Assembly (NCBI GenBank): GCA_000320605.2
Contig: KB445795.1
Coordinates: 433,867-497,866, forward strand
DNA length: 64,000 nucleotides
From: Gelatoporia subvermispora B
Lineage: Eukaryota; Basidiomycota; Agaricomycetes; Polyporales; Gelatoporiaceae
Direction: 5' to 3'
Shown: positions 36,380-46,195 of the stretch, in pieces
Layout of the letters: each line of letters starts with the position of its first letter
How positions within the stretch are numbered: position 1 is the first letter of the stretch
Program-made: the position numbers and the translations under genes
The notes under the pieces: model-generated
What the model saw: only the letters and a program-made list of their open reading frames with translations
The model's database searches: none
What the model was told of the DNA's origin: nothing

Positions 36380-37272
36380 TCATGGGATACAAGTCAATGC
36401 CTCGTACTGAGTCAAACTCAAGCCTGTCTGAAGACGCGAATCAACTCCGGCAGCTAAGATAGTGTCAGCTCAGGTAGGAAGTGTGCTGTATCAGGTGCTT
36501 ACTCATCGCGGTAACGTTCTGGAGGGGAATCTGAACCTGGCATCCTTCCCCGGGGCAGCGAAGATGGAAAAAGACGTGTGACTGAGCAGCGCAGAAGAAT
36601 GGTGCAGTAGTAGGCTCGGCCCCATTTGCGAAGGTTAGAGTATCAAGCAGAACTTTATCCCTCAATTTTCCTTCGTTCTGGAGCAGCCATATCTCCACGC
36701 TGGCTGTGAATTGCGTCTGATCCAGATACGTGGACGTGTCATTGCATTTCAAGCTCAAAGTGCAGTTCTCCAGGCCGTAGTCAGGTATGCGGAAGTTGAT
36801 ATACGCAGATGTCTTCAGGTAGTGATTGAGATCATTGTATGGAGAGCACGCTATAACGACGTACAGTGTCGCCGAACTCCAAGATCATCTTGTCACCCGG
36901 TGCGTGTAAACGCGTCCTCCCACGGATATTCGCCTTTTCGAAGGTGGCGACACTCTCGGGATATGTGACTCTACTTCGGCACAGGGTATTGTTTTTTCCT
37001 CGTAAGGTATCGAGCCCCATGTACACGGAGGGGGTCTTTATAGGGGTGGGAAGAGAACGGATAGTCTGAACGGCTGAAAGGGCACCGAGATTGATAGCAG
37101 AGAGTGCAGCGGAGAGTATACAAGCAGCGAGGAACCATGTCCAGCCATTCCATGAGGTACTTCCAGTGCTCTGATGGATGTCTTGCTCGATAGAGCTGTT
37201 TTCTTCAGAGAGGAGCTCGTGACTCTTGTCACTGGGGCTGAGCGGAATATACTCGTGTTTGGAGGCGTCCAT
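36380..37272 (-). CDS. Single-pass membrane protein, But2-like family of agaricomycetes
   Basis: Three exons (37272-36865, 36812-36503, 36453-36380) give 263 residues. The N-terminus has the MDASKHEYIPLSPSD motif typical of a basidiomycete family, then one membrane segment (about residues 42-67). An extracytosolic part follows with VYMGLDTLR, INFRIPDYGLENCTLSLKC, VEIWLLQ and CAAQSHVFFHLRCPGEGCQV. This Cys pattern and the beta-sandwich feel match the But2-like C-terminal domain. The biochemical role is unknown. Genes of this family are, to my memory, often found beside UstYa-like genes in mushrooms, as here: the next gene starts 380 bases away on the other strand and could share a promoter region. 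Confidence 0.7.
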
Positions 37273-37651
37273 CGTATGGCATTGCAATGGCGGGTCGAGT
37301 AGGAGGCGAGGACTGTTCGATGATAACAGCGATATCGATGCAGCTGGTAAACGACCAATTTCACGGCAATCTCCAGGACATTCTCGAGTTTGACAGAGTA
37401 TGCACATGGTCCAATCATGCCCGGAGTCTGGATCAGGAGCCCCCGTCTGTCAAGTTCAGGAAGCACAATCAGCGCGGACCGCGACCGAAGAGCATGAGAC
37501 TGGGCTTTCATACGATTCAGTACCAAAAAGACAAGTACGGAGACGATGTCTTCGCTGAAGTTCGTGACTGCGCTTGATACTCTAAAATGTACACACATGG
37601 TCCTCGCAGGGCTGACAACTTGCCACCCAGTACTGCTAGGGCGCAACGAGG

Positions 37652-38276
37652 ATGGAGCGACGCCGAGACACCTACGCTTTCATAGGCGCAATTCTCCTGC
37701 TCGCCGGTGCCGTTCTGCTCAACATTCGCTGCATCGCCATCGCTTTGAAGGACAACTCAATCGAAAACTTTCGCTCATATTGTGAGTGGACCACTTCAGC
37801 TCCTTGCCTAGCCTGACGTCGGGGAATCCTTAGCCTACGCTGCTGAGTCCGACTTCCCGAGCTCCCTCATACCATACGACGAGCACCCATATAATGCGCG
37901 ACTCACTATCGAAGATACCCGTCACTACGGCCCAACAGACGACGAGGAGTGGCTTACGCCCTTTCCTAAAGGCGGTGGTTATGTTCGCCTGGGACCCGAC
38001 CGTCGTCTCTTCCGGGTAACCATGTTCCACCAGCTCTACTGCTTGAACGTCATCCGCAAAGCTATCGTGGATGCGTCCTGGATCAACGACGAGGACAGAG
38101 ACTTGACGACGTTTTGTTTCAATTACATACATCAGCTGAGCCTCTGCGCCGCGAGCACGCGACTGGAACCGGTGAAGCAGCTGACGAGTGGTATCGGTGT
38201 CAACGGTTTGGGCATGGAGCACACTTGCAGAGACTGGAGTCTAGTGTACACCTCGGTCGAGCAGCACGTAAAGTAG
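37652..38276 (+). CDS. UstYa/DUF3328-family protein, copy 1 (degenerate motifs)
   Basis: Exons 37652-37781 and 37834-38276 give 190 residues. A short basic start (MERRRD) is followed by one membrane helix (AFIGAILLLAGAVLLNI), then the DUF3328 domain. The first signature, normally HxxHC, reads HQLYC (His109), and the second region reads FCFNYIHQLSLC instead of HC..Y..Q...C. The late HTCRDW motif is present. UstYa proteins are type II membrane proteins that carry out oxidative cyclisation of ribosomal peptides such as ustiloxin in ascomycetes. Loss of His residues in both signatures suggests this copy is inactive alone or acts with a partner. The tandem copy downstream keeps both motifs. Confidence 0.82.
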
Positions 38277-38774
38277 TTCGTCTGATAGAAATACTGAGCC
38301 TCGATGTATCTTTGATGCGAGAACGGAGTTCGATAGCGCCGGTGGACAAGGAGAGCAAAGAGTCGAACATATGCATCCATCTCCGAAATCCCGTGATGCT
38401 GGGCCGCCTGGGCGGCAGATGCGTTTTCGGACGGCGTCTCCCTTGACACGTTTCCCGAGTAGCGGCAACATCAACCTGGGGCGCTCGAAGCTTTGTCTCT
38501 CTTTGCCCGAGCTGTTTCTCTCTGAGATCACAATCTCACAATGGGGATGTCTTACCCGACACCACCTTCTGATGTCCCAGCACTAGCTTTTCTGATACTC
38601 TGCGCTATCACATTCAATTCCCTCCGCGTGTGACCGTCGAGATCCAGCCGAATTGAGGCACTGTGTTTTGTAAATTCTCTTGCCCGCCCCGGGCTGCATT
38701 CGAATCATACCTTAGGTGGCGAGACGTTCGATCACCAAAGCTGTCTCTTTGCAATATTCGCTTATCTCTCTGCA

Positions 38775-39434
38775 ATGCACACGGCCATACGTGCTCGTGA
38801 AGAGGTCCCTAAGCATCGACAACGACCTTCGCCATTCCGCCAAAATGCATCACTCGAGATCCTTAGCGTCCTCTTCGTCCTCACGGGGATCATTAATCTG
38901 ATCGTCGGTCAGGTCTACTCTGGGAGATCGCGGCGGTCAACGCGTACATATAGTGAGCTATTATTACCTATCCGCACGATATAGTGTTCGCTCATTGGAA
39001 TCAAAGCGTACAAAGAAGACGATTTCCCCGCCTATTGTCCCGTTGAGTTTGACAATGTGATCCTCGTGCCAGAGGAGACCGTACACTATTTCGTCCATTC
39101 GAAAGAAGGTGCTCAGGAGTGGGGCTCCATATTTCCTCCTGGCGGCGGCTTTGTACACCTTGGTCCCGACAACACACCTTTCGGGTTCTCAATGTACCAT
39201 CAACATCACTGTCTCATGCAACTTCGCGAGGCCGCGGTTGCAGGAAGAGCCACGGGCCACGTTTACCACTGCCTGAATTATATACGCCAAATGAAACTGT
39301 GCAAGGCCGACACGACACTGGAGCCAGCTGTTCCTGCCCCTAGGAATCCTTGGAACGAATTTATAGGGGTTCCGCACGCCTGTAAAGACTGGACGGAGAT
39401 GCGTCAGATAGCTGCCGAGGACGTCGAGCGTTAG
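38775..39434 (+). CDS. UstYa/DUF3328-family protein, copy 2 (intact motifs)
   Basis: Exons 38775-38952 and 39007-39434 give 201 residues. After a basic N-terminus comes one membrane helix (LEILSVLFVLTGIINLIVG) and the DUF3328 domain. Both signatures are complete: YHQHHC (His124, His127, Cys128) and YHCLNYIRQMKLC (His147, Cys148), followed by HACKDW. The enzyme is expected to face the secretory lumen and to oxidise a peptide substrate. It lies 500 bases after the degenerate copy in the same direction, and about 570 bases before the short secreted-peptide gene. The single intron sits at the same place as in copy 1, just after the membrane helix, so the two are duplicates. Confidence 0.88.
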
Positions 39435-39925
39435 TCCAAACTCTACCATCGAACTTTGACCATTCCGACTGAGTCCCCCCTCTTGGCATCTATCCTATGA
39501 TTTTTGCATGTCATCTGTCTTCATCAATAGAAATTCGGTGTTCTATTCTATGCAATTTCACAAAGTGAACGGACCCCCAAAGATGGGTAAATCAAATGGA
39601 GACAACCACTCTCCTATAGCAACTCTCTAGCGCCGTCTGCTTACATCTTAGACACCGTCAATGACCACAAGGTGCGTGAGGGTGGCTTCTAATCATCGCA
39701 TAAACACTCAAGAAAGCCATATTCGCACTGGGTGTATCCTATCACGACTGACGCCGTTTGCGTCTATCATTCGTTGAACCCCAGCACCGTTCGGCCGTCT
39801 GAGACTTGAGGTTCAAAGTACGTACGCCTGTAATGCGTGTGACTTGTACCAGGCACTGAGAATCAAGCCCTATCTCGAGCAGAGGCGTAACCTTTAATAC
39901 CCAGAGGTCTCGGTGCGCGCGACAC

Positions 39926-39931
39926 TATAAA
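39926..39931 (+). promoter_or_regulatory. TATA box of the short peptide gene
   Basis: TATAAA lies 80 bases before the start codon of the secreted-peptide gene. It is preceded by GC-rich sequence and followed by a CT/CA-rich leader typical of strongly expressed fungal genes. Confidence 0.6.
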
Positions 39932-40005
39932 GTGGAGCAATTTGGACAACTCTGACCAGGTTCCACACCATTCAATTCATTACACTCAGATCACTCATAT
40001 CAACT

Positions 40006-40207
40006 ATGCGTTTCTTCACCGCCATCGCCAACGCTCTTGTGCTTGCCCTCGCCGTTACCATGGTCTCCGCTACTCCCGCCCCCCCGGGTAAGCCCGACGA
40101 ACTGGACAGCGATGCCAACGGTGGGTTTCGGCAGATCCGCACACATATCAATTTCTTGAATCTCAATCTGTGCTTTCGCAGCTATCTGGCCGTGCACTGC
40201 TTGTTAA
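40006..40207 (+). CDS. 46-residue secreted peptide, candidate RiPP precursor
   Basis: Exons 40006-40120 and 40182-40207 give 46 residues. The first about 22 are a clear signal peptide (MRFFTAIANALVLALAV then a small-residue cleavage region, VSATPAP). A short acidic Pro-rich spacer (PPGKPDELDSDAN) follows. Exon 2 encodes only the last eight residues, AIWPCTAC, giving one Trp and the only two Cys of the protein. There are no Lys-Arg sites. A secreted leader plus a short terminal core next to two UstYa-like genes resembles a ribosomally made, modified peptide, but the usual dikaritin repeat structure is absent. A CaaX-like ending (CTAC) could also be read, but a pheromone would not have a signal peptide. 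Function is unproven. Confidence 0.65.
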
Positions 40208-40574
40208 GATGTCAAGAATATGAGTACCACCGTTCACATGCGTGCGTAGACGACCGCACGCCAGCGTGAACGTGTAGCTAACAGTAATTTAGAGTCTGGG
40301 GAGGTCGCACTGGTCTGTCGTTGTAGAAAGATGGTGTTGTATTGAGATATCCCCCAGCATAACTTGTCGGTTGAGAACCCAGAAACGTACACCCAGATGT
40401 TTAGACCGGCAGGTTGTAGTAGCCATCAAGTTTGCAAACCGATGGCTAGAAATGAGGTATACGATGGCAACCTCAATTCTGCCGTGGAAGCTCGAATTGA
40501 ACAATTTGTCTACCTGTGAGGATCCGGTCAGGAGAATGTCTAGCAGATATCTCTGAAAGACTGGTTGAAGGCAC

Positions 40575-42160
40575 TCACCCAACCTCATTAGCCAACGTTG
40601 AACGGTGATTCCCTTCTCTACTGCTTTCGATGTCGCTGTTAGCTACCCACGCGGGGATACCGTGACCACTATCTATGAGGGAGTCTCTGGGCACGCAAGA
40701 GCTGCGATCAGAAGAGGTATCATTGGTCCTACACACAACGTCATCTTCGGGAGCACCAATCCACCCCAAAAGTGACTCAGGTTCATCGATCGAACTGTGG
40801 CTCAGTTGTTCGCCCATATTGTCCACAAAGGAGGCAAACCTGATGGTTGATCTTTGTGATCCCGCTGATGCAGAGACCTCGGATGTCGCACCAGTTGCAG
40901 TGCGACGGAGATTGAGCAAGAAATTCGACAGAATGAGTGATTGCAAGCTGGTCAAAGTCAGTGATTGCAAGTTTCCTATAGTAATCATTGTGCTCACGGC
41001 ATGGTGAAAGATGTAACCGAAATAAAGAAGACAATCTGTGTGGTATAAGATAGATGTGACCTTGCTCTGTAACTGGCTCACGCTGCTTATGTTTTCCACA
41101 ATGTTCAACACATTCAGTATTGTCAAGATGCTGAAAGTAGGTGCTCAATCAGCTAGGCATGGGGAATGGTAATGGAGATACTTACCAGAAGTATAGGGTG
41201 CCTGCCACCTGTATTTTAATATGCTTTTGCGATGAAAGTCGAACATGACACACCGTCTTTGAGTAACATCGTGGCAAGAGGTGTTTGAAAACTTCTTCTA
41301 TCTGCCTCCCGTTTGATATGATATGTCTGTAACCATGTCACCAGCAGCACAAGGATATCCGCCCCAATAAGGCACGTATCGGTTGCTATGGCGACTATAT
41401 CTGCATTAGTTGTACTATGTCAGATATATCAAAGCATCAATGGTGCACGTCTAAAGGGGTATAAATCAGTAAATCTGCAGGTGAGCGCAACAGTGGTGCT
41501 TACGCAGTGTACGTGACATTTGATACAGACGTGATATTGAAGCAGTGAATGCCCAATATGGGAAGGTCAATAAGCCCATGGGTCGTGATAAAGCTGATAT
41601 ACTAAGGCAGTTAATGTGTGGCCGTTAGCATCGCCTGTGATCATTGCACGCACTACTAGCTTACCGAATTTGTCCCAAATGGAACCATGCTTAGTACGAA
41701 CACGGTGACGGAGATCGACCAGCTTCCAGCACTGATCGCATAGATGCGTATTGCAGAAATGGCTGCATTCGCCCGAATGAGCCGGTTCTGCAGATCATTC
41801 GATACAACTCACTTGCGAAGATAGTAGTGATAAGTAATTGAAGCACGATGCCAAGATAGATAGAGCTCAGACAGCTGGTAATAATGCAAAGCGACAATAT
41901 TCAGGCACATCGTGAGGTCATGCAGGGGACTACACACCCCTATCACTGAGATTAGAGAGCGCTTGTGACAGAGCGCAGGCGATTCACATACCGAAAGTGT
42001 TGTCGGAGATAGGAAGTTGGTGATGTTCATGACTGAATATGTAAAAATGGTCCACCTGTTCAAGTAGAAGAGTACAACAACGCTTGATGGCCTTCGCCCC
42101 CACATAAAGTCGATCTCAGAGGGTAATGTGGCTAGATGATGATAGAACACAAATGCTGCG
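40575..42160 (-). CDS. DUF6533-type multi-pass membrane protein, structure incomplete
   Basis: Several exons of a DUF6533 protein are readable on the minus strand. They include FVFYHHLATLPSEIDFMWGR plus VVVLFYLNRW (about 42155-42005), SSIYLGIVLQLLITTIFA (about 41870-41815), ISAIRIYAISAGSWSISVTV with VFVLSMVPFGTN (about 41755-41667), and the last section with SILLSNFLLNLR-like sequence and a Ser/Glu-rich tail ending at 40575. This is the order seen in DUF6533 proteins. I could not find a first exon, and the frames around 41940-41860 do not join without a stop, so the gene may be damaged. The function of the family is unknown; members look like seven-helix membrane proteins. Confidence 0.5.
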
Positions 42161-42289
42161 AGTTAACCAATGTGTTAGTCACGCGCAGTGAATATGGGGT
42201 AGATTCGAGTCCGTTACTGCTAACTGCCACATTTCCACAGTTCTGAGTCCAGCTATCGATACGATGCGTGTCAGAAGAATGGAGATGTC

Positions 42290-43190
42290 CCAGAGACTAG
42301 CACATACCCAGATTGTAGAATTTCCAGAATTGCATTAGGTATGTCTGCGCCGTCTTGCGGAAGCATGATGGGCCTTCCGGAGGCTGCAATTCTTTGTCGA
42401 AAGTCTTGGGGCTTATAAAGCTCCACAGCGTAACCGTTCTCAGAGAACTGTAATTATGCAGCATGACTCCAAGAAATTCAGCGAACATCAAGCTGTTGCC
42501 CTTGTCAGTGGCAGTTTGTGATGCAGATTGACTGACACGAAGATCATCTATCCTACGGTTGTAATGCGTTATTTGATAAGTTAGAGATGTACATTATCAC
42601 CGGGTGGGACCTGTACAAAAAGCAAGGCTGTAACTAGTGTTTCCGACACATAAGAGGACTTGACGATTCACATCAGCCAGTGATGTGTGCTTTTTGGCTA
42701 GCGCACTGAGCCTGGAGTGCGGTATATCGTCTGGACAAACCAACACATCAGGACTATTCAGAGATTCCGTTGTTATGGGCAGTTATATAATTTGTCTGCA
42801 TTGCGTTCATCATCGTGGAAGTCACCAATACCTCCCAGGATGCCAGCGCGCTGCGCATCATATAAGATTCTGGAAGGAAAGTAAATGTGCAAATAATGGT
42901 CGTCGTGTAGGATACAACCTGAGCCGGTATCGAAATCAACAAGACATAGCTACAGAGTCTCGCAACAGTCTGGAAGAATTCGTCAGTCACCAGGATCAGG
43001 ATGATATCACATCGATTTTGATGTTCTCTGCCAGACGCATCTTTTGCGCAAGAGCGCCGAATCTGCACCCAGTCTCGAGGGCATGCGAGACATACAAAGG
43101 CAAGGCAATGTCGCCCTAGCGCACTGGTATCAGCCAGTTCGACTATAACGCTCGAGGCCCCATGGCCAACGCTATTGGCATCTGTGAAGA
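42290..43190 (-). pseudogene. Remnant of a membrane protein gene cut short by the LTR element
   Basis: Minus-strand open segments read ILILVTDEFFQTVARLCSYV, LLISIPAQVVSYTTTIICTF and LPESYMMRSALASWEVLVTS (about 43000-42795), and further down EFLGVMLHNYSSLRTVTLWS (about 42480-42420). The first is hydrophobic and looks like two membrane helices. The open frame runs straight into the LTR at 43196, so its 5' part is lost or moved. Joining the flanks across the element did not reveal a clear upstream exon. I do not recognise the family with confidence; a relation to the neighbouring DUF6533 gene is possible. Confidence 0.35.
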
Positions 43191-43195
43191 GGTCA

Positions 43196-43380
43196 TGACG
43201 CAAGTAGCTAATTGGTCGCCACAGCTTCGGCGGCTTCCAGTAGATTAGGCGCCTGTGCAGACTTTGTGCGCCGCGCTCGTAGTTACTCTCTCGCGCGTTG
43301 AACGGGATATACGACAATATATCAGAAGACTCCCGCTGTCAGCCGCGTGCCCTGACCTCAGCTAGCGGGAAATTTCTACA
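43196..43380 (+). repeat. Left LTR
   Basis: This 185-base LTR matches 44428-44612 at 182 of 185 positions and starts TG and ends CA. Confidence 0.95.
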
Positions 43381-43448
43381 CAACGCGCATATATCACTAT
43401 CCTGTCATTTGCTCTTGCTTACTCTCAGTGCGACTCTCGCGGCTCGAT

Positions 43449-44312
43449 ATGTCTCACGACGCGGCGATAACACTCACGACTGTCAACTTCCCGGCGCTGA
43501 GCGATGCCAACTACTCGGAATGGGTTATCCGCATGGAGGCAGAGCTTGTCCGCAAGGACCTGTGGGATGTCATTGAACTTCCAGCCCCAACGAAGGACCT
43601 CAAAACGGAGAAAGAGATAGCTGCCTGGCACGAGTCCCAGTTGGCTGCACGGGATGTCACGAAGATGGCGAAGGCTCGAGCGGAGATCATTCAGAAGGTG
43701 CAAGTCTCGCAGTTGTCTCACATGCGAAGCCGTGACCCGAGGGAGATCTGGTTGGATTTGGCGAGAATGCATGTTGCGCAAGGTTTGGCGACCCGGTTGC
43801 GGTTGCGAAGGCAGTTTTTACGTCTGGTCAAGGACGTGTCGGAGCCGATGTCGGCTTGGATTGGTCGGGTGAAGGAGATGGCGTTCCGGTTGGAGGACGT
43901 TGGTGTGAAGGTTGACGATGAAGATCGGATTCTGGCGCTCACGAATGGACTGGACGACTCGTATGAAGCCTTTGTCATTTCCCTTGATGCAACGCCGACA
44001 GCCCAGCTTACCCTCGAGTACGTGGTCAACCGCTTACTCAACGAGGAGATGCGTCGGGGCAACACTCAGGCGGCAGATCGTGATCGGAATGGACAGACGG
44101 CACTGCACATGGGCACGAAGAGCTCAGGTAGGCCGGGGGCGGAGACGGGAGGGATGCCGACATGCTGGCGCTGTGGCAAGCCAGGTCATATCAAGGCGTT
44201 CTGTCGGGAGGAGCCAATGCGAAGGTCAGATGACGAAGAAAGGGGCAGGGCAAACTTTGCAGTCAGCGAGTTGGTGGACTTGGGCAGTGTGGAGATCGGG
44301 CGGGTGCTCTGA
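43449..44312 (+). CDS. Copia-type Gag polyprotein with CCHC zinc knuckle
   Basis: A single intronless frame encodes 287 residues. The N-terminal part has the copia Gag layout (UBN2/retrotran_gag): FPALSDANYSEWVIRMEAEL, then DPREIWLDLARMH, LRLRRQFLRLVKDVSEPMSA and ILALTNGLDDSYEAF. Near the C-terminus is one CCHC zinc knuckle, CWRCGKPGHIKAFC (C-x2-C-x4-H-x4-C). The frame is intact, so Gag may still be made and could pack the element's RNA into particles. No polymerase section follows; the frame stops about 115 bases before the right LTR. Confidence 0.92.
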   Translation: MSHDAAITLTTVNFPALSDANYSEWVIRMEAELVRKDLWDVIELPAPTKDLKTEKEIAAWHESQLAARDVTKMAKARAEIIQKVQVSQLSHMRSRDPREIWLDLARMHVAQGLATRLRLRRQFLRLVKDVSEPMSAWIGRVKEMAFRLEDVGVKVDDEDRILALTNGLDDSYEAFVISLDATPTAQLTLEYVVNRLLNEEMRRGNTQAADRDRNGQTALHMGTKSSGRPGAETGGMPTCWRCGKPGHIKAFCREEPMRRSDDEERGRANFAVSELVDLGSVEIGRVL

Positions 44313-44427
44313 TGGGTATGAGTGCCGGACTGCAGGGGCGCTGGGTTGTATATGCGTTTCCTTGGCATGGGTGTCAGGTTCCGGGGGCGTGGCCTCTCCG
44401 CCGCTCGAAGCAGTGGTCGCGGGGGCG

Positions 44428-44612
44428 TGACGCAAGTAGCTAATTGGTCGCCACAGCTTCGGCGGCTTCCGGTAGATTAGGCGCCCGTGCAGACTTTGTG
44501 CGCCGCGCTCGTAGTTACTCTCTCGCGCGTTGAACGGGATATACGACGATATATCAGAAGACTCCCGCTGTCAGCCGCGTGCCCTGACCTCAGCTAGCGG
44601 GAAATTTCTACA
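44428..44612 (+). repeat. Right LTR
   Basis: This is the direct partner of the left LTR (43196-43380), with three base differences. It is followed at once by the target duplication GGTCA. Confidence 0.95.
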
Positions 44613-44980
44613 GGTCACCTTCAGTGAATCGACGAGCTAGGCATGCTTGCGAGTACATGCGCCACGAACTGGCACGAACTTGGATGGGAGAGCGTCAACA
44701 AGATGTGAGATCAGCTGAACTTGATGTGGAACAGGAGCTCACCCATGTTGTGCACTGGTAATTCACATTCCAAAGCCGGGCTAGGCCAGGGTTCCTAGTA
44801 TGGAGATTCCTATAGGAACCAAATATTTGTTCGCTGTGGCTTGCAGACGTTAGGAGGCACTCCTAGTCTCCTGACACCGCGCCCTGGCGCGACCACGTTC
44901 AGTATCCTAACAGCGACGAGTCCTGCTCCTTGGCGTCCTCACGATCTCTCACCGTTGACTCCCATCTCACATTCTACAAC

Positions 44981-46195
44981 ATGGCCTTTACCAATACGAG
45001 TGTCGGAATACATGAGATTTCTGAAGGGATGCCTATGTACGACCACATGATGGAGTACTGCACCCTCAGAATGTCAACCCACTTCGGCTATGACCAGCAA
45101 CCCGACATTTCGCAATATCTGATGGACTGCTCGAATCATCTTGGAGAGCTTCAAGCACCGGAATTAATAGCAAGAGCGAAGCAGGGGGACAGTGATGGGT
45201 TGATCGAATTAGGCCTGCGGTGCGTGTGCAAGGACTTTGTCTCTTATATAGTTTGTCCCTGACATTTTAGTCAGGTACTTGAGTGGCTGTGGTGTAAGAC
45301 AGAAGAGCGTTGAAGGCGCGTTGTTCGTGTGGGACAAGTTGACCGACCCCCGTAACAGCTCCTCCGCTGGAGCTCCTACCGAAATGGTCGCACAGGCTCA
45401 TTCGTCGTCAGCACAAGCATATTTTGAAAAGTACCAGACACCCGCCGAAGCACTCCCGGCTCTGTTACAAGATGAGCGACGGTTCAAGAGAACGTATGGG
45501 GTTGGTGGGTCTGCGCTCCAGTATCTCTACATGGCCGCCAAGCATGCAGACGCCAGCGTAACACGGGGACTCGTCAGTCCCGCTGTGCTGCTGATTGGGA
45601 TGCATATACTCGACTTGGGTGCTCGGACTCATATCGAGATCCCGCAAACCCCTCGATTTCGGGTCTTCAGGCGCCTTTGGAAAGCGGTCAACGATCGTCA
45701 GAAAGAGGTGTACACGGAAGAGCGTCGACGACAGGCGAAGGTTGCGAAAGCCCCAAATGCGTATACATGTGCCAGGGTAGGATGCGGTATACAAGCAGCG
45801 AATAAGGCAGCTTTCAGTTGTTGCAGTGGACGGTGTCCGCTGGATCTCAAGCCGCATTACTGCAGTAAGCAGTGTCAGCGTGAGGTGCGTATCAAAGTCA
45901 GTGGCAGACGTCCTGCTGCTCACGTTCGCAGGACTGGCCGAGGCACAAACCAATCTGCAAGCCAGGATCCGGTATTCCAACAAATGCTGTGGTTCTTCAT
46001 GACAGCTCGGCCACCTTGCAACTCGACACGCCCGGAGAGAGCTTCGATGAAGACAATATAGTGAACGAAGAAGAGGGCCCGGGTTGTCAGGTAGATGTCC
46101 CGGGGTCTGATGGCAGACAGTGGACCATCAAGTCTCAGAACCTCAGCCCCGAGTTCCTGCGTCACCTCCGAGACACCGCTGTGCGTCATGCTTAA
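44981..46195 (+). CDS. MYND-type zinc finger protein
   Basis: Exons 44981-45219, 45275-45884 and 45932-46195 give 370 residues. The first part is helical and repeat-like (LIARAKQGDSDGLIELGLRY), similar to Sel1-type repeats. The zinc-binding section starts YTCARVGCGI, continues with a Cys pair and HYCSKQCQRE, and is completed across the exon 2-3 junction by DWPRHKPICK, a MYND finger. MYND domains mediate protein contacts, and such proteins are greatly expanded in Agaricomycetes; the partner here is unknown. An earlier in-frame ATG at 44930 is possible. The gene begins only about 370 bases after the LTR element. Confidence 0.8.

Larger units (their letters stand above)
43196..44612 (+). mobile_element. 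Gag-only LTR retrotransposon (TR-GAG type), 1417 bp, complete
   Basis: Two direct 185-base LTRs, each beginning TGACGCAAG and ending TTTCTACA, flank a 1047-base interior. A 5-base target duplication, GGTCA, borders both sides (43191-43195 and 44613-44617). The LTRs differ at three positions. The interior encodes one Gag protein of the Ty1/copia kind and nothing else: no protease, integrase or reverse transcriptase. Such non-autonomous elements must borrow enzymes from a full copia element. A G-rich tract (GCGGGGGCG) just before the right LTR may be the polypurine tract. Confidence 0.93.

Noticed and set aside
40006..40207. Peptide gene as a mating pheromone precursor (CaaX-like end CTAC)
   Set aside because: Fungal lipopeptide pheromones lack a signal peptide, whereas this protein has a strong one, and CTAC is a poor CaaX box. 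Kept only as a side possibility.
40006..40207. Peptide gene as a member of the mushroom MSDIN cyclic peptide family
   Set aside because: The MSDIN leader and the Pro-flanked core with a C-terminal recognition tail are missing, and no prolyl oligopeptidase gene is nearby in the window.
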